Source: Photobacterium salinisoli
GTDB lineage: Bacteria; Pseudomonadota; Gammaproteobacteria; Enterobacterales; Vibrionaceae
Reading direction: 5' to 3'
NCBI RefSeq assembly: GCF_003614885.1
Contig: NZ_QZMS01000007.1
Coordinates: 1,240,001-1,304,000, forward strand
DNA: 64,000 nucleotides
Shown here: positions 48,006 to 58,741 of the stretch, piece after piece
Layout: each line of letters starts with the position of its first letter
How positions within the stretch are numbered: the stretch's first letter is position 1
Notes under the pieces: model-generated
Seen by the model: the letters and a program-made list of their open reading frames with translations, nothing else
Told to the model about the DNA's origin: nothing
Database searches by the model: none
Position numbers and translations under genes: made by a program

Positions 48006-48050
48006 TTTGGTACAGTGTTCCACAGGTAACTGATAAATAACGGAACACTG
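47996..48050. promoter_or_regulatory. Repeated half-sites, probable binding sites of the AcoR-type activator
   Basis: AGTGTTCC occurs at 47996-48003 and again at 48014-48021, and its reverse complement GGAACACT at 48042-48049. The last two form a 9-bp inverted repeat CAGTGTTCC/GGAACACTG. They lie about 100-150 bases upstream of the sigma-54 promoter, as expected for an upstream activating sequence, and overlap the activator's own start. Confidence 0.7.
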
Positions 48051-48146
48051 GCAGCGGTCAAACACATTGATGCCGATAACAGCACCAAAATTGAAAAATT
48101 TTATTAATCATAGTGTTACATTTATTTAACAACAAGTCTGCCCTGT

Positions 48147-48163
48147 TGGCCTGCAATTTGCGT
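48147..48163 (+). promoter_or_regulatory. Sigma-54 (-24/-12) promoter of the aldehyde dehydrogenase gene
   Basis: TGGCCTGCAATTTGCG at 48147-48162 fits TGGCACG-N4-TTGCW: GG at 48148-48149 and GC at 48160-48161 with exact 12-base spacing. It lies about 110 bases before the start codon of the dehydrogenase, next to a sigma-54 activator gene. Confidence 0.8.
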
Positions 48164-48274
48164 TGTCTGTCATGAAGATAAACAGCCTGAGTCAGGCTAT
48201 CACCATGAAAATATGGATAAAAAAACTCACACCGACTCGTTAGTTCATCACATCAACAGGAAAGGAATATTGCT

Positions 48275-49795
48275 ATGATCTACGCTCAACCAGGTTCTGC
48301 TGACGCTATCATCAATTTCAAGTCTCACTATGACAATTACATCGGCGGCAAGTGGGTTAAGCCGGTTTCAGGACAATACCTGGCAAATGTCTCACCGGTT
48401 AACGGCAAGGAATACTGTCAGGTAGCCCGTTCCGGCGAGGCTGATATTGAGCTGGCTCTGGATGCCGCGCATGAAGTTCGCGCCCAATGGGCCAGCACCA
48501 GTGTGACAGAACGATCCAATATTCTGCTGAAAATTGCCGATCGTATTGAAGCCAATCTGGAAATGCTGGCCGTGGCAGAATGCTGGGAAAATGGCAAACC
48601 GGTGCGGGAAACCCTCGCCGCCGATCTGCCTCTGGTGGTGGATCACTTTCGTTATTTCGCCGGTTGTATCCGGGCGCAGGAAGGCTCTGCGGCAGAACTG
48701 GACGCCCATACCGCCAGCTACCATTTCCCTGAGCCTGTCGGTGTTGTCGGCCAGATCATTCCCTGGAATTTCCCTATGCTGATGGCCGCCTGGAAACTGG
48801 CGCCGGCAATGGCTGCAGGCTGCTGCGTGGTGCTGAAACCCGCGGAACAGACACCTACCTCAATTCTGGTGTTGATGGAAACCATAGGTGACCTGATCCC
48901 GGCTGGCGTCGTCAACGTTGTCAACGGCTATGGCAATCAAGCCGGTCAGGCGCTGGCCACCAGCAAGCGTATCGCTAAACTGGCTTTCACCGGCTCGACA
49001 GAAATCGGTAACCACATTCTGAAATGTGCCGCCGATAACCTGATCCCTTCCACCGTCGAGCTCGGCGGCAAATCACCCAATGTTTATTTTGAAGACATTT
49101 TCGATCACGAAGATGCCTATCTGGATAAATGCGTAGAAGGTTTACTGCTGGCATTTTTTAACCAGGGAGAAGTCTGCACTTGCCCGTCCCGCGTGCTGGT
49201 GCAGGAGTCTGTCTATGATAAATTCATCGCCAAAGTCATAGAGCGGGCCATGACCATTCAGCAAGGCAACCCACTCGACACTGAGACCCAAGTGGGTGCG
49301 CAGGTGTCACAGGAGCAATTCGATAAGATTCTGAGCTATCTCGAAATCGGGCGTCAGGAGGGGGCAGAAGTCCTGTTCGGTGGCGATATCGCCAAACAAA
49401 ACGGGGAGCTTGCATCCGGATATTACATTTCACCTACCCTGCTGAAAGGCCATAACAAAATGCGCGTTTTCCAGGAAGAAATCTTTGGTCCGGTGATTGC
49501 TATTACCACCTTCAAGGACGAAGCCGAAGCGCTGGCGATCGCCAATGACACCGAATACGGTCTGGGCGCCGGAGTCTGGACCCGGGATGCCAACCGCGCC
49601 TACCGGATGGGACGAAGCATTGAAGCTGGCCGGATCTGGGTGAACTGCTATCACGCCTATCCGGCGCACGCAGCCTTTGGGGGTTACAAAAAATCCGGGA
49701 TTGGCCGCGAAACCCACAAGATGATGCTGGATCATTATCAGAACACCAAAAACCTGCTGGTGAGCTATGATGTCAATCCGCTGGGTTTCTTCTGA
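48275..49795 (+). CDS. NAD-dependent aldehyde dehydrogenase (AcoD/ExaC/AldB-like)
   Basis: Oxidises acetaldehyde or related aldehydes to acids, 506 residues. The catalytic cysteine is in [12 protein letters not shown] (about 301-303), the general-base glutamate in VELGGKSPN (about 262), the NAD-binding region includes [20 protein letters not shown] and [11 protein letters not shown], and the [10 protein letters not shown] ending is typical. Closest named relatives are AcoD, ExaC and AldB, acetaldehyde dehydrogenases. GGAAAGGA precedes the ATG. The promoter is of the sigma-54 type and the divergent regulator AcoR-like, which fits induction by acetoin or ethanol. Confidence 0.92.
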   Translation: MIYAQPGSADAIINFKSHYDNYIGGKWVKPVSGQYLANVSPVNGKEYCQVARSGEADIELALDAAHEVRAQWASTSVTERSNILLKIADRIEANLEMLAVAECWENGKPVRETLAADLPLVVDHFRYFAGCIRAQEGSAAELDAHTASYHFPEPVGVVGQIIPWNFPMLMAAWKLAPAMAAGCCVVLKPAEQTPTSILVLMETIGDLIPAGVVNVVNGYGNQAGQALATSKRIAKLAFTGSTEIGNHILKCAADNLIPSTVELGGKSPNVYFEDIFDHEDAYLDKCVEGLLLAFFNQGEVCTCPSRVLVQESVYDKFIAKVIERAMTIQQGNPLDTETQVGAQVSQEQFDKILSYLEIGRQEGAEVLFGGDIAKQNGELASGYYISPTLLKGHNKMRVFQEEIFGPVIAITTFKDEAEALAIANDTEYGLGAGVWTRDANRAYRMGRSIEAGRIWVNCYHAYPAHAAFGGYKKSGIGRETHKMMLDHYQNTKNLLVSYDVNPLGFF

Positions 49796-49847
49796 TCCAC
49801 CATATTGCCTGAAACTCTATCGATAACGGTGTTCAGACGTGACAAAT

Positions 49848-49877
49848 AAAACAGCCGGCCTGGTGGCCGGCTGTTTT
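49848..49877. terminator. Bidirectional terminator between aldehyde dehydrogenase and kdsB
   Basis: Perfect 13-bp stem AAAACAGCCGGCC / GGCCGGCTGTTTT with loop TGGT, between convergent genes. Confidence 0.92.
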
Positions 49878-49895
49878 CATGTCGACAGATCCATC

Positions 49896-50642
49896 TTACC
49901 GAATCATCTGACGCACTTTTTCCAGATCTTCCGGTGTGTCTACCCCAGCCGGAGGCGGATCAATGGCGACATCGACGTGAATTTTTTCGCCGTGCCACAG
50001 CACACGCAGTTGCTCCAGCGACTCTATTTTTTCGAGTGCGCTGGGTTCCCAGTTGATGTAGGTATTAATGAAGCCGGCCCGGTAGGCATAGATGCCGATA
50101 TGGCGCAGCAGGTTCTGATGGATCTCCTGCGGGCGCTTGGCAAAATTATCGCGATCCCAGGGAATGGAAGCCCGGCTGAAATACAGCGCGTAACCGTTTT
50201 TATCCATGACGACTTTCACGGCATTGGGATTAAACACTTCATCAGCGTGGTCAATCTCAACCGCCAAGGTAGCCATAGGCGCGTCACTGCGGGCCAGATT
50301 ATCCGCCACCTGACGAATAATACTTGGCGGGATCATCGGCTCATCCCCCTGAACATTCACCACTATCTCATCAGCTGCGAGCTGGTACTTCTCGACCACT
50401 TCAGCGAGGCGCTCAGTACCGGATTCATGATCTGCCCGCGTGAGGCACACCTCACCGCCAAAGCTTGTCACAGCATCCGCTATACGCTGATCATCCGTCG
50501 CCACAATAACCTGTCTGGCACCGGCTTTGCTGGCTTGCTCGTACACCCACTGGATCATCGGTTTCCCGGCGATATCTGCCAGCGGTTTACCCGGCAAACG
50601 GGAGGATTGGTAACGAGCCGGAATAATGACAGTGAATGCCAT
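49896..50642 (-). CDS. kdsB: CMP-KDO synthetase KdsB
   Basis: Couples CTP and KDO to give CMP-KDO for lipopolysaccharide inner core; cytoplasmic. The product is 248 residues, the same as E. coli. Nucleotide-binding motif: [20 protein letters not shown]; further family parts are [27 protein letters not shown] and [13 protein letters not shown]. The start ATG overlaps the ycaR stop by one base (TAATG), so translation is coupled. Last gene of the msbA-lpxK-ycaR-kdsB unit, closed by the terminator at 49848. Confidence 0.97.
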   Translation of the reverse strand: MAFTVIIPARYQSSRLPGKPLADIAGKPMIQWVYEQASKAGARQVIVATDDQRIADAVTSFGGEVCLTRADHESGTERLAEVVEKYQLAADEIVVNVQGDEPMIPPSIIRQVADNLARSDAPMATLAVEIDHADEVFNPNAVKVVMDKNGYALYFSRASIPWDRDNFAKRPQEIHQNLLRHIGIYAYRAGFINTYINWEPSALEKIESLEQLRVLWHGEKIHVDVAIDPPPAGVDTPEDLEKVRQMIR

Positions 50643-50821
50643 TACATCACCTCATCGGCACTCAAAGTGCGCGCTTCCGGCTCCAGCAGAACTGGAATGC
50701 CGTCATTAATCGGATAAGCCAGGCGATCAAATTTACAAATCAGTTCATTATTGTCTTTATCAAAGTGCAGTTTGCCTTTGCATACCGGACAAGCAACGAT
50801 TTCAAGCAGACGGTGATCCAT
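50642..50821 (-). CDS. ycaR: YcaR, Trm112-like small protein (UPF0434)
   Basis: Short protein of 59 residues. [18 protein letters not shown] begins with the CPxC zinc-ribbon-type motif of the UPF0434/Trm112 family; the sequence then runs [20 protein letters not shown] as in E. coli YcaR. Trm112 proteins activate methyltransferases; the bacterial role is not proven. It overlaps the end of lpxK by 20 bases and the start of kdsB by one base, exactly as in the E. coli lpxK-ycaR-kdsB order. Confidence 0.93.
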   Translation of the reverse strand: MDHRLLEIVACPVCKGKLHFDKDNNELICKFDRLAYPINDGIPVLLEPEARTLSADEVM

Positions 50822-51815
50822 ATTCTTCCTTCACTTCTATAATTTTGTTCAGCAGTTCAATTGACTGAGGCTCTGAAAGTTTGGCATCAACAGGCAGATA
50901 CCACCAATTTTGCCGGGCAAATGCCTGACACTTCACTGCATCTTTTTCAGTCATTACCAGGTGTTCACCTTGCCCAGCCAACGCTTCCAGTTCACTGGCC
51001 TCAAAAGCCTGGTGATCCGGGAAGGCCTGACAATGTACCGGCGCCACGCCCAGTGCATTTAAGGTGGCAAAAAACCGCGGAGGATGACCGATTCCGGCGA
51101 TAGCCACGACCTTTTGCAGGCTGTCTGGTGTCCGTCGTTCGCCCGTCAGCAAATTCACCAGCTCACCGGGCTCAAGCTGCATGGCAATTTCGTTGTCCCG
51201 GGCTTCGCCACCATTGCAGATCAGAAAGTCGACCTCGCTCAGTCGGTCACAACGCTCGCGCAGTGGACCCATAGGGATCAACTGTGCATTGCCGAAGCGG
51301 CGTTGGCCGTCAATGACGACAATCTCAATATCTCTGGCGAGCGCGTAATGCTGAAGGCCATCATCGGTGATAATGACATCAACGTCTTTTTCCAGCATTT
51401 GTACCGCTTCTGACCTGTTCGGGGAAACCACAACAGGAGCACAGGTACGACGGGCAATCAAGACCGGCTCGTCACCCGCTTCCGCCGTGGTTGTGCGCTC
51501 ACTCAGGCGCAATGGGTAATGGTCTGACTTGCCGCCATAGCCGCGGGATACCACACCGACAGCGACCCCTTGTGCCTGAAGTTGTTCCACCAGCCAGATA
51601 ACGACCGGTGTTTTACCGTTTCCGCCTGCAGTAATATTACCGACTACGACCACAGGAACAGAGGCACGGTACGCCACTTTTTTACCGGATTGGAATGCAT
51701 GACGACGACGGCGGCTAATCCAGCCAAACAGCTTGCTCAGTGGCCAGAAGACAGGTGCCAGCGCCCACCCTGCCGGGTGGCGCTCAAACCAGATTTTTTC
51801 AATCAGATTTGCCAT
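50802..51815 (-). CDS. lpxK: Tetraacyldisaccharide 4'-kinase LpxK
   Basis: Inner-membrane kinase that phosphorylates the lipid A precursor at the 4' position using ATP. The product is 337 residues (E. coli 328). An N-terminal membrane-associated helix ([20 protein letters not shown]) precedes the P-loop [20 protein letters not shown]. Further marks are [33 protein letters not shown] and [10 protein letters not shown], then MTEKDAVKC. It starts 14 bases after the msbA stop and overlaps ycaR, so it belongs to the lipid A export and synthesis operon. Confidence 0.96.
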   Translation of the reverse strand: MANLIEKIWFERHPAGWALAPVFWPLSKLFGWISRRRRHAFQSGKKVAYRASVPVVVVGNITAGGNGKTPVVIWLVEQLQAQGVAVGVVSRGYGGKSDHYPLRLSERTTTAEAGDEPVLIARRTCAPVVVSPNRSEAVQMLEKDVDVIITDDGLQHYALARDIEIVVIDGQRRFGNAQLIPMGPLRERCDRLSEVDFLICNGGEARDNEIAMQLEPGELVNLLTGERRTPDSLQKVVAIAGIGHPPRFFATLNALGVAPVHCQAFPDHQAFEASELEALAGQGEHLVMTEKDAVKCQAFARQNWWYLPVDAKLSEPQSIELLNKIIEVKEEYGSPSA

Positions 51816-51829
51816 GAGACCCGCTCTGC

Positions 51830-53587
51830 TTATTCGCCAAACTGGATTCGGTGCAACTGCGCATAGGCGCCGTCTTTTTCCAGCAGCGCGGCATGGACAC
51901 CACGTTCAATGATCTCACCTTCATCCACCACCAGAATTTCATCGGCATTTTCAATAGTCGATAAACGGTGAGCAATGACCAGCACGGTTTTGTCTTTCTG
52001 CAACTCATCCAATGCGGCCTGAATCGCGCGCTCAGATTCAGTGTCCAGCGCCGATGTGGCTTCATCGAGTATCAGTACAGGTGCATCACGTAACAGAGCA
52101 CGGGCAATCGCGATACGCTGACGCTGACCACCGGATAAGCTGACGCCGTTTTCGCCGATAACCGTATCCAGTCCTTGATCCATACTCCGGATAAAGTCCA
52201 TGGCATAAGCCAGTTCAGCCGCTTTTTCTATATCTTCCCGGCTGTATTTGTCGCCACTGGCATAGGCGATATTGTTGGCTATGGTGTCGTTAAAGAGGTG
52301 CACGTTTTGCGACACAATTGCTACCTGATCGCGCAGATTTGCCAGTTTGTAATCATGAATGTCACGCCCATCTATGGTAATCAGGCCAGAATCTATGTCA
52401 TAGAAACGGGTTAGCAGATTAGCAATCGTGCTTTTACCCGAACCCGATCGACCAACCAGGGCCAGTGTTTTACCCGCAGGTAAATCAAAACTGACATTGC
52501 GCAGCGCCGGAGTATCTTTGGTCGGATAGGTAAAGGTGACATCTTTAAAGGCCACATCCCCTTTCACGCGCTGGGTTTCGTAAGTGCCGTGATCTTTTTC
52601 GGTTTCCAACTCCAGAATACCGAAAAGTGTCTGGCACGCCGCCATACCACGCTGAAACTGAGAGGTGACATTGGTCAGCGCTTTGAGTGGTCGCATCATG
52701 CCGAACATGGCACCAAAGATCAGGGCAAATGTGCCGGGAGTCAGTTCACTGCGCAGACTTTCGGTATTGGCCAGGATCAGCACAGCCACCAGCGCCATTG
52801 ACGCAATAAGCTGAATAACAGGGTTGGCAATCGCCTGAGCCGACACCAGCTTCATGGTTTGCTGACGCATGCGATTGCTGACGTGCTCAAAACGGTTTTT
52901 CTCGACCTGCTGGCCGCCATAGCTCAATACCACTTTGTGGCCTTTCAGCATCTGTTCGGCAGATGAGGTCACAGATCCCATGGTGTCCTGCATATTTTTA
53001 GAAATGCGGCGAAAGCGCTTTGACACCACGCGAATGCTGACAGCCACCACAGGCGCAATCACCAGCAAAATGGCAGACAACTGCCAGCTGTTCCAGAACA
53101 TCATCCCCATCAGCGCAATAATGGTTGCGCCTTCACGAACCAGACTAACCAGAGCACCACTGGTTGCTGAGGCAACCTGTTCAGTGTCATAAGTAATGCG
53201 GGATAAGAGTGCACCGGACGATTCTTTGTCAAAAAAACTGACCGGCATCGTCATGAAGTGGTTGAACACCTGTCGGCGCATATTCATCACAACATTGCCC
53301 GATACCCAGGACAGACAATAAGTGGAAACAAAGCCGCTCAAGCCACGAACCAGCATCAACCCCAAAAGATAAAAAGGCATCATGGCCAAAAAGTTGGAGT
53401 CTACGCTGTTCAGACCGCCAAAGCTTTCATCCATCAAAGGTTTGATCATTGATAACATTAATGCATCACTGGCTGCATTAATGATCAGTGCGAAAACGGC
53501 AGCAATCAAACCCGCTTTGTATAAGCTGATTGACGGCCAGAGTCGTTTGAACGTATCCCAGGTGGATTGATCGTTAGCTTGTATCAT
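51830..53587 (-). CDS. msbA: Lipid A flippase MsbA
   Basis: ABC half-transporter that flips lipid A-core across the inner membrane, 585 residues (E. coli 582). Six membrane segments fill the first 320 residues, with [20 protein letters not shown] as the typical family segment. The ATPase has Walker [11 protein letters not shown], signature LSGGQRQR and Walker [17 protein letters not shown]. It begins [20 protein letters not shown]. It is the head of msbA-lpxK-ycaR-kdsB and follows comEC by 143 bases. Essential in E. coli. Confidence 0.97.
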   Translation of the reverse strand: MIQANDQSTWDTFKRLWPSISLYKAGLIAAVFALIINAASDALMLSMIKPLMDESFGGLNSVDSNFLAMMPFYLLGLMLVRGLSGFVSTYCLSWVSGNVVMNMRRQVFNHFMTMPVSFFDKESSGALLSRITYDTEQVASATSGALVSLVREGATIIALMGMMFWNSWQLSAILLVIAPVVAVSIRVVSKRFRRISKNMQDTMGSVTSSAEQMLKGHKVVLSYGGQQVEKNRFEHVSNRMRQQTMKLVSAQAIANPVIQLIASMALVAVLILANTESLRSELTPGTFALIFGAMFGMMRPLKALTNVTSQFQRGMAACQTLFGILELETEKDHGTYETQRVKGDVAFKDVTFTYPTKDTPALRNVSFDLPAGKTLALVGRSGSGKSTIANLLTRFYDIDSGLITIDGRDIHDYKLANLRDQVAIVSQNVHLFNDTIANNIAYASGDKYSREDIEKAAELAYAMDFIRSMDQGLDTVIGENGVSLSGGQRQRIAIARALLRDAPVLILDEATSALDTESERAIQAALDELQKDKTVLVIAHRLSTIENADEILVVDEGEIIERGVHAALLEKDGAYAQLHRIQFGE

Positions 53588-53730
53588 GTAAAACCGATTG
53601 TTATCTGTTAGTGGCGGTTATTCTACTCGTTAACGGGTCATGCACCAAGTAAGTTACAAGGCTCTGTTACCTCTTATATCCTGAAAAGCGATGCTTTTTT
53701 ATTCGTTCAGGCCAAGTTTGAGAGGCGCAA

Positions 53731-56034
53731 TCAGGGTCTGAAAAGTGGTTGATACCAGTGTAGCCGACTCTCTTTGCGATAGCGTGATAACGTTACCTGG
53801 CCTTGTTTGATGCGCAGGCTGATCTGACCCTCTTCAGCTGTCTCCAGCCAGTGTAAACCCTGCATCAGGTAACGCTGTTTGACCTGCTCCGCTGGGAGTG
53901 ACCAGGGGCTGTATTTACCTGCAGAGACTAAGGCGTATGTCGCCTGCAACGAATCTAACCAGGTCTGAGTGGACGATGAGTTACTGCCGTGATGAGGCAC
54001 CAGCAAGATATCTGCTTTCAGATCCGGCTCGAGCCTGGCGAGCAGCAACTCCGAAATCGCATCAATGTCACCGGTTAGCAAAAGCGATGTCTCAGACTCA
54101 GGGTTTAACCGCTGGTCATTCACCTGTATCACGCAAGAATGCGGGTTGGCGGCTTTGTTGACCCTTTTGGGGGGCCAGAGCACCTTGAACGTCAATCCCT
54201 GCCAGTGCCATAAGCGGCCGCGAACACAAGGCGCAAAACCCTCGCGCTTGTCACTGCTGCGCAGCCAGGCCGGATTCAGACGTGTTATCACATCAGGTGT
54301 CCCGCCAGCATGATCGGCATCGGCATGACTGAGGATGAAACCGTCCAGATGGCGAATGCCCTGCCGTCTTAATACCGGCTCAATAACCGAGAGAGCCATG
54401 CTCCCTCCCGGCCAGCTGTTTCCGGTATCGTAAAGCACAGCCCTGCCTTGCCGCTGAATCAGTATCGCCAGCCCATGCCCGACATCCAGCATATCGACCT
54501 GCCAGCTGTCAGGATCAAGCGATTGGGACTTGTTCCAGTGACTAAGTCCCCACAATGCCAATACCAGACTCAACTGCAGACACAGAAAACGTCGCCAGGG
54601 CAAAAACCAGCACAGCACAATACCCGTCACCATTGCCAGCAAGACGATAAACAGGCTTTCTGACAGTGGCCACCAGGCACCTTCAGCCAAACTTGCCAGG
54701 GCGATAACCGGGTGCAGAGACCAGTCGGCTAACTGCCAGAACACACCAGAGAGACCAGGCACAGCAATAGTGACGACTGCGATCAGCACACAGGGCACAG
54801 TCACCAGACTGACCCAGGGCACTGCGAGTAAATTGATCAGCGGCGCCGCCAGCGAGACCCCGCCAAACCAGAACCACTGCAACGGCAACATTAATCCCAG
54901 CAGTGCCAACTGCAGCAGCACATAAACACGGACTGTCTCGCGCCAGGGCATACCAACCAGCTCAGCCTGCTTTCGTCGCCGGATACCGCCAGTATTAGCC
55001 AGATACAGAACCAGCACAGCGCCAAATGACAGCCACAATCCGGCCGAGTATGACGCCAGCGGATTGAGTATCAGACAACAGGCCAGTATCACAGACCATA
55101 GTTGCAGTCCACTCCACACCACACCGCAACGAATCATCAGCAGGCACAAGACCGATGTCAGTAAGGCGCGCTGAGTGGGAAGACTGAATCCGGCCAGCCA
55201 GGCGTAGCCATAGGCCAGCAATAACGCCAGCCAGAAAGGTAACCAGAGCCAATGTCCGGACTCAGGCAAGGCACCCCGGACCCGGCTTCCGATGCCCCAT
55301 CCCATCACGACAACCAGTCCGATATGCAGACCGGATATCGCCATAAGGTGAGCCAGTCCGCTATCGCGAAGTATCGACCAGTCATCCTGATCTAAGCCAT
55401 CTCTCTCGCCAAAACCGAGCGCTAGCAGGTAGGCACGGTAGGTGAAACCATCCGTTTGCTGCACCGCACTATCAAACCAGCGCTGACGCAAACTCATTTT
55501 GCCATTTTGCGACAGCAAGGTACCGGCAATAACGGTCCCTGTACCATGGATACTGTTCCCCACCGCGTAACGTTCAGCATCAAATCCGGCGATATTTGCA
55601 CGTCCGTTGGGCCGACGAACCCTGATATCCAGCCGATACCTTTGCCCTTGCTTGAGATGCGTAACCGCAGGCCAGTCAAGCAATAAACGGATCTCATCTT
55701 TTCGCAGAAGATCGCGTTCCTTCACACTCTCAGCAACAAAAATGAATCGCTTATCAAGAATATTATGATTAATTAGGCTGCGAACTTCGCCAACTATGGT
55801 AATATTCCCGCGCTCATGAGGAAGGCTATTGACTGCCTTGCTATAGTCAACAGCAGTTACCCATGCCCAGAGCCCACCTATTGCGATCGCAAGAAACAAG
55901 TTGATACGCAAACAGAAAAATATCGCTCCACCTATAATCATGGCTGTAATAAACCATTTGTAGTCTGGTAAGGATTGCCAGTAGTGAAGTGACAAAACGC
56001 CAATGGATAAACCGGCTGTCATCTGTAACATCAT
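53731..56034 (-). CDS. comEC: ComEC/Rec2 DNA internalisation protein
   Basis: Inner-membrane protein of 767 residues for uptake of single-stranded DNA in transformation. Membrane segments fill residues about 5-65 and 225-490, with the competence domain containing DSGLAHLMAISGLHIGLVVV. A C-terminal metallo-beta-lactamase-like domain follows: DVGHGLAILIQRQ, LSHADADHAGG near 570, LLTGDI and LVPHHGSNSS. E. coli YcaI is the ortholog in the same place before msbA. The ATG at 56034 has CAGG upstream. It is divergent from the DUF2062 gene by 41 bases. The presence suggests natural competence, which needs pilus genes elsewhere. Confidence 0.95.
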   Translation of the reverse strand: MMLQMTAGLSIGVLSLHYWQSLPDYKWFITAMIIGGAIFFCLRINLFLAIAIGGLWAWVTAVDYSKAVNSLPHERGNITIVGEVRSLINHNILDKRFIFVAESVKERDLLRKDEIRLLLDWPAVTHLKQGQRYRLDIRVRRPNGRANIAGFDAERYAVGNSIHGTGTVIAGTLLSQNGKMSLRQRWFDSAVQQTDGFTYRAYLLALGFGERDGLDQDDWSILRDSGLAHLMAISGLHIGLVVVMGWGIGSRVRGALPESGHWLWLPFWLALLLAYGYAWLAGFSLPTQRALLTSVLCLLMIRCGVVWSGLQLWSVILACCLILNPLASYSAGLWLSFGAVLVLYLANTGGIRRRKQAELVGMPWRETVRVYVLLQLALLGLMLPLQWFWFGGVSLAAPLINLLAVPWVSLVTVPCVLIAVVTIAVPGLSGVFWQLADWSLHPVIALASLAEGAWWPLSESLFIVLLAMVTGIVLCWFLPWRRFLCLQLSLVLALWGLSHWNKSQSLDPDSWQVDMLDVGHGLAILIQRQGRAVLYDTGNSWPGGSMALSVIEPVLRRQGIRHLDGFILSHADADHAGGTPDVITRLNPAWLRSSDKREGFAPCVRGRLWHWQGLTFKVLWPPKRVNKAANPHSCVIQVNDQRLNPESETSLLLTGDIDAISELLLARLEPDLKADILLVPHHGSNSSSTQTWLDSLQATYALVSAGKYSPWSLPAEQVKQRYLMQGLHWLETAEEGQISLRIKQGQVTLSRYRKESRLHWYQPLFRP

Positions 56035-56075
56035 GACAACCTGACGCTAACAGCCATTAAAAATAACGACAGACG

Positions 56076-56585
56076 ATGCCAAGACAACTGATAAAACGTT
56101 TCTTGCCCAGCCCAGAGATGATTAAAAACCACAAGGCTTTGAAAGTTTTTGGTACTGTGCTGCATAACCCTAACCTGTGGTGTCTGAACCGCCGATCCGC
56201 CTCTGGCGCATTCGCGGTGGGGCTGTTTATGGCATACGTCCCCTTACCCAGCCAGATGATCATGGCTGCAGGGTTAGCCATACTGTTTGGCGTCAATCTG
56301 CCGCTTTCCGTATCCCTGGTGTGGATTACCAATCCAATTACTATGCCGGTCATGTTCTACGCGGCATACAAGCTCGGGGCATGGCTGATGAACGTGCCCT
56401 ATCAGCCTTTCCATTTCGAGCTGTCCTGGGCCTTCCTTGAACAGCAGATGAACCAGATTGGCCCACCATTTCTTCTGGGCTGTTTAGTCTGCGGGACAAT
56501 TTGTGCATTGATTGGCTACTTCGGCATTCGGGGATTCTGGCGTTATTCTGTTGTCAGAAGCTGGAACCGCCGGCGCTTCCGGTAA
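56076..56585 (+). CDS. DUF2062 membrane protein
   Basis: Protein of 169 residues with three or so membrane segments: RRSASGAFAVGLFMAYVPLP, then ILFGVNLPLSVSLVWITNPI with the conserved NPITMPVMFYAAYKLGAWL, and a last segment FLLGCLVCGTICALIGYF. This is the DUF2062 family, unknown in function, commonly beside comEC in vibrios. Basic residues flank the ends (RSWNRRRFR), fitting inner-membrane orientation. Start at 56076; ribosome site weak (GACGAT). A terminator follows 53 bases after the stop. Confidence 0.85.
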   Translation: MPRQLIKRFLPSPEMIKNHKALKVFGTVLHNPNLWCLNRRSASGAFAVGLFMAYVPLPSQMIMAAGLAILFGVNLPLSVSLVWITNPITMPVMFYAAYKLGAWLMNVPYQPFHFELSWAFLEQQMNQIGPPFLLGCLVCGTICALIGYFGIRGFWRYSVVRSWNRRRFR

Positions 56586-56637
56586 TAAACGCTCTCGGTC
56601 ATCACTCTCCGGGCAATAAACGCCAACGATTAACCAT

Positions 56638-56667
56638 AAAAAAACCTCGCTAATGCGAGGTTTTTTT
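56638..56667. terminator. Terminator after the DUF2062 gene
   Basis: Stem AAAAAACCTCGC / GCGAGGTTTTTT with loop TAAT, T-tract following. It could also act for leftward transcription but no gene ends there. Confidence 0.9.
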
Positions 56668-56810
56668 ATAACGTATATTTGTGTGGTGCAGAAAAACACT
56701 GTCTGTTTGGAAGCCAGATAATATTGATTCGCGGCTGTGTATCATTGGCATCAATACTTTTTCGGCCTGATTCACAGTGCACGCTAATACCAGCGCCAAT
56801 TTACTGACTG

Positions 56811-58052
56811 TTATTTCGCACTTAATACCTGCGCGGGCTGCAGCGCGCTCGCCCTGCGAGCCGGATACCAGGTTGCCAGCAGGCTCAGCACAATCGCAGT
56901 CACCATCACGATCACCACATCATGCCATCTTAACTCTGTAGGCAGGAAATCCACGAAGTAAATGTCCCCAGATAAAAACGGATGATCGATCAGTTTTTCC
57001 ACAAAATGCGCAATCGAAGTCAGGTTCAATGCAACCAAGGCTCCCAGAAAGGCCCCGAGCAAACTGCCAATGAGCCCAGACAGTAAGCCATGCCAGACAA
57101 AGATCATTTTGACCAGACGATCACTGGCGCCCATGGTGCGCAAAATCGCAATATCTGCCGCTCTGTCTTTTACTGCCATCATCAGCGTTGAGACGATGTT
57201 AAAACACGCGACTCCAATGACAAGTACCATCACCAGATACATGATGGTGCGCACCAGTTGGATATCGCGATAAAGATACCCATATTTCTGCGTCCAGCTC
57301 TTTAGGTAAACATAAACAGGTAAGGTATACCCGACTTCTTTCACTATGTTTGTGGCATCCAGCACCTTGTCCACATTAATAGAAATGCCAGAAATCCCTT
57401 CACCCATGGCAAGGTAATCCTGCGCATCTTGCAGGGGCACTAAGGCAAAGTTATGGTCAATCTGACCGCCCAGTGCCAGAACGCCTGCCACCTGCAGACG
57501 AATGCGCTTCGGCGCTTTGAGCTGATTTCCGCTATCACGGTTTGGCAGCATGGCAGAGATCCATTCCCCCACCTGGATCCCAAGCAGATCCGCGACGCCC
57601 TGCCCAAGAATAATGTGTTTCTGACCCGCCTGAAAATCTTGCCACGCACCGTCTTTGACATATCCAGGCAAGGCGCTGACCCGGGTTTCCTGAACAGGAT
57701 CGACCCCTCTGACTTCAACCGCTTTGAGCTGCGTGCCCTTTTCAAGCAAAGCCGTAAATTGCACATAAGGTGCTGCCGCTTTCACTCTGGGGTGCTTTTC
57801 AACGGTTTCCAGAACAGGTTGCCAATCGGTAAATGGCGGTTTCACTGCTTCCAGTTCACCATGTGGGATCACCGCCAGTACCCGGTTTTGCAACTCACGC
57901 TCAAAGCCATTCATTGCCGACAGGCCAATTACAATCACCGCCACGCCCACTGCGATACCTAAAATGGAGGACACAGAGATGAAAGACACCAGCCGGTTAC
58001 GCTGCCGGGCCCGGCTAAAACGGCTGCCGATAAAAAGAGACAGTGGTCGCAT
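56811..58052 (-). CDS. lolE: Lipoprotein-releasing ABC transporter permease LolE
   Basis: One of the two membrane subunits of LolCDE, which extracts outer-membrane lipoproteins from the inner membrane for LolA. The product is 413 residues (E. coli 414). It matches LolE closely: [65 protein letters not shown] and [19 protein letters not shown]. Four membrane segments with a large periplasmic loop after the first. The frame opens at 58100, but the ATG at 58052 overlaps the lolD stop (TGATG) and matches family starts, so translation is coupled. Last gene of lolCDE. Confidence 0.95.
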   Translation of the reverse strand: MRPLSLFIGSRFSRARQRNRLVSFISVSSILGIAVGVAVIVIGLSAMNGFERELQNRVLAVIPHGELEAVKPPFTDWQPVLETVEKHPRVKAAAPYVQFTALLEKGTQLKAVEVRGVDPVQETRVSALPGYVKDGAWQDFQAGQKHIILGQGVADLLGIQVGEWISAMLPNRDSGNQLKAPKRIRLQVAGVLALGGQIDHNFALVPLQDAQDYLAMGEGISGISINVDKVLDATNIVKEVGYTLPVYVYLKSWTQKYGYLYRDIQLVRTIMYLVMVLVIGVACFNIVSTLMMAVKDRAADIAILRTMGASDRLVKMIFVWHGLLSGLIGSLLGAFLGALVALNLTSIAHFVEKLIDHPFLSGDIYFVDFLPTELRWHDVVIVMVTAIVLSLLATWYPARRASALQPAQVLSAK

Positions 58053-58741
58053 CAGGCCACCTCTAAGGCCGCCAACTGGCCATCCTGCATATGCAGGCAA
58101 CGATCAAGTTTGCCAGCCAGTTCATTATCATGCGTGACAACCAGAAAAGCGGTGCCCGATTCCTGGTTCAGCTTTCGCATCAGATCATAAATTTCCAACG
58201 CGGTTTTGTGATCCAGATTCCCGGTGGGCTCATCCGCCAGCACCAGGGCCGGCTTATTCACCAGTGCCCGGGCAATGGCGACCCGCTGGCGCTCTCCGCC
58301 ACTGAGCTCTGATGGCCTGTGGCTATATCGGTGGCTCAAGCCCACCTGGTCCAGAATCTGTCTGGCCTGCTCTTTGGCTGCCGCAGCGGAGACACCGCCT
58401 ATCATTAAGGGCATAGCGACATTTTCTTCCGCAGAAAAATCAGACAGCAAATGGTGAAACTGATAAACAAAACCTATGTCCTGGTTACGTACTCTGGCCT
58501 GTTTATTGGCGCTCATGCCATTAAGTTTCTGGCCTTTAAAGTACACATCTCCTGCCGTCGGCGCATCCAGCGCACCCAGTAAATGCAGCAAGGTGCTTTT
58601 GCCCGATCCCGATGACCCTACAATCGCCACCAGTTCCCCGGCTTCTATTTGCAGGCTGATATCATTCAGCACCTGGGTTTCCAATTGGGCTTCACGGTAC
58701 ACCTTGCTCAAATGCTGGCATACCAATAACGAATCACTCAT
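58052..58741 (-). CDS. lolD: Lipoprotein-releasing ABC transporter ATPase LolD
   Basis: ATPase of LolCDE, 229 residues (E. coli 233). Walker [17 protein letters not shown], signature LSGGERQR, Walker [14 protein letters not shown], and the LolD-specific [20 protein letters not shown]. The upstream overlap with lolC (8 bases) and downstream overlap with lolE (1 base) put all three under coupled translation. Essential in E. coli. Confidence 0.97.
   Translation of the reverse strand: MSDSLLVCQHLSKVYREAQLETQVLNDISLQIEAGELVAIVGSSGSGKSTLLHLLGALDAPTAGDVYFKGQKLNGMSANKQARVRNQDIGFVYQFHHLLSDFSAEENVAMPLMIGGVSAAAAKEQARQILDQVGLSHRYSHRPSELSGGERQRVAIARALVNKPALVLADEPTGNLDHKTALEIYDLMRKLNQESGTAFLVVTHDNELAGKLDRCLHMQDGQLAALEVA

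Noticed and set aside
49839-50717. 292-codon plus-strand frame
   Set aside because: Antisense to kdsB and ycaR and running through a terminator hairpin; no family features.
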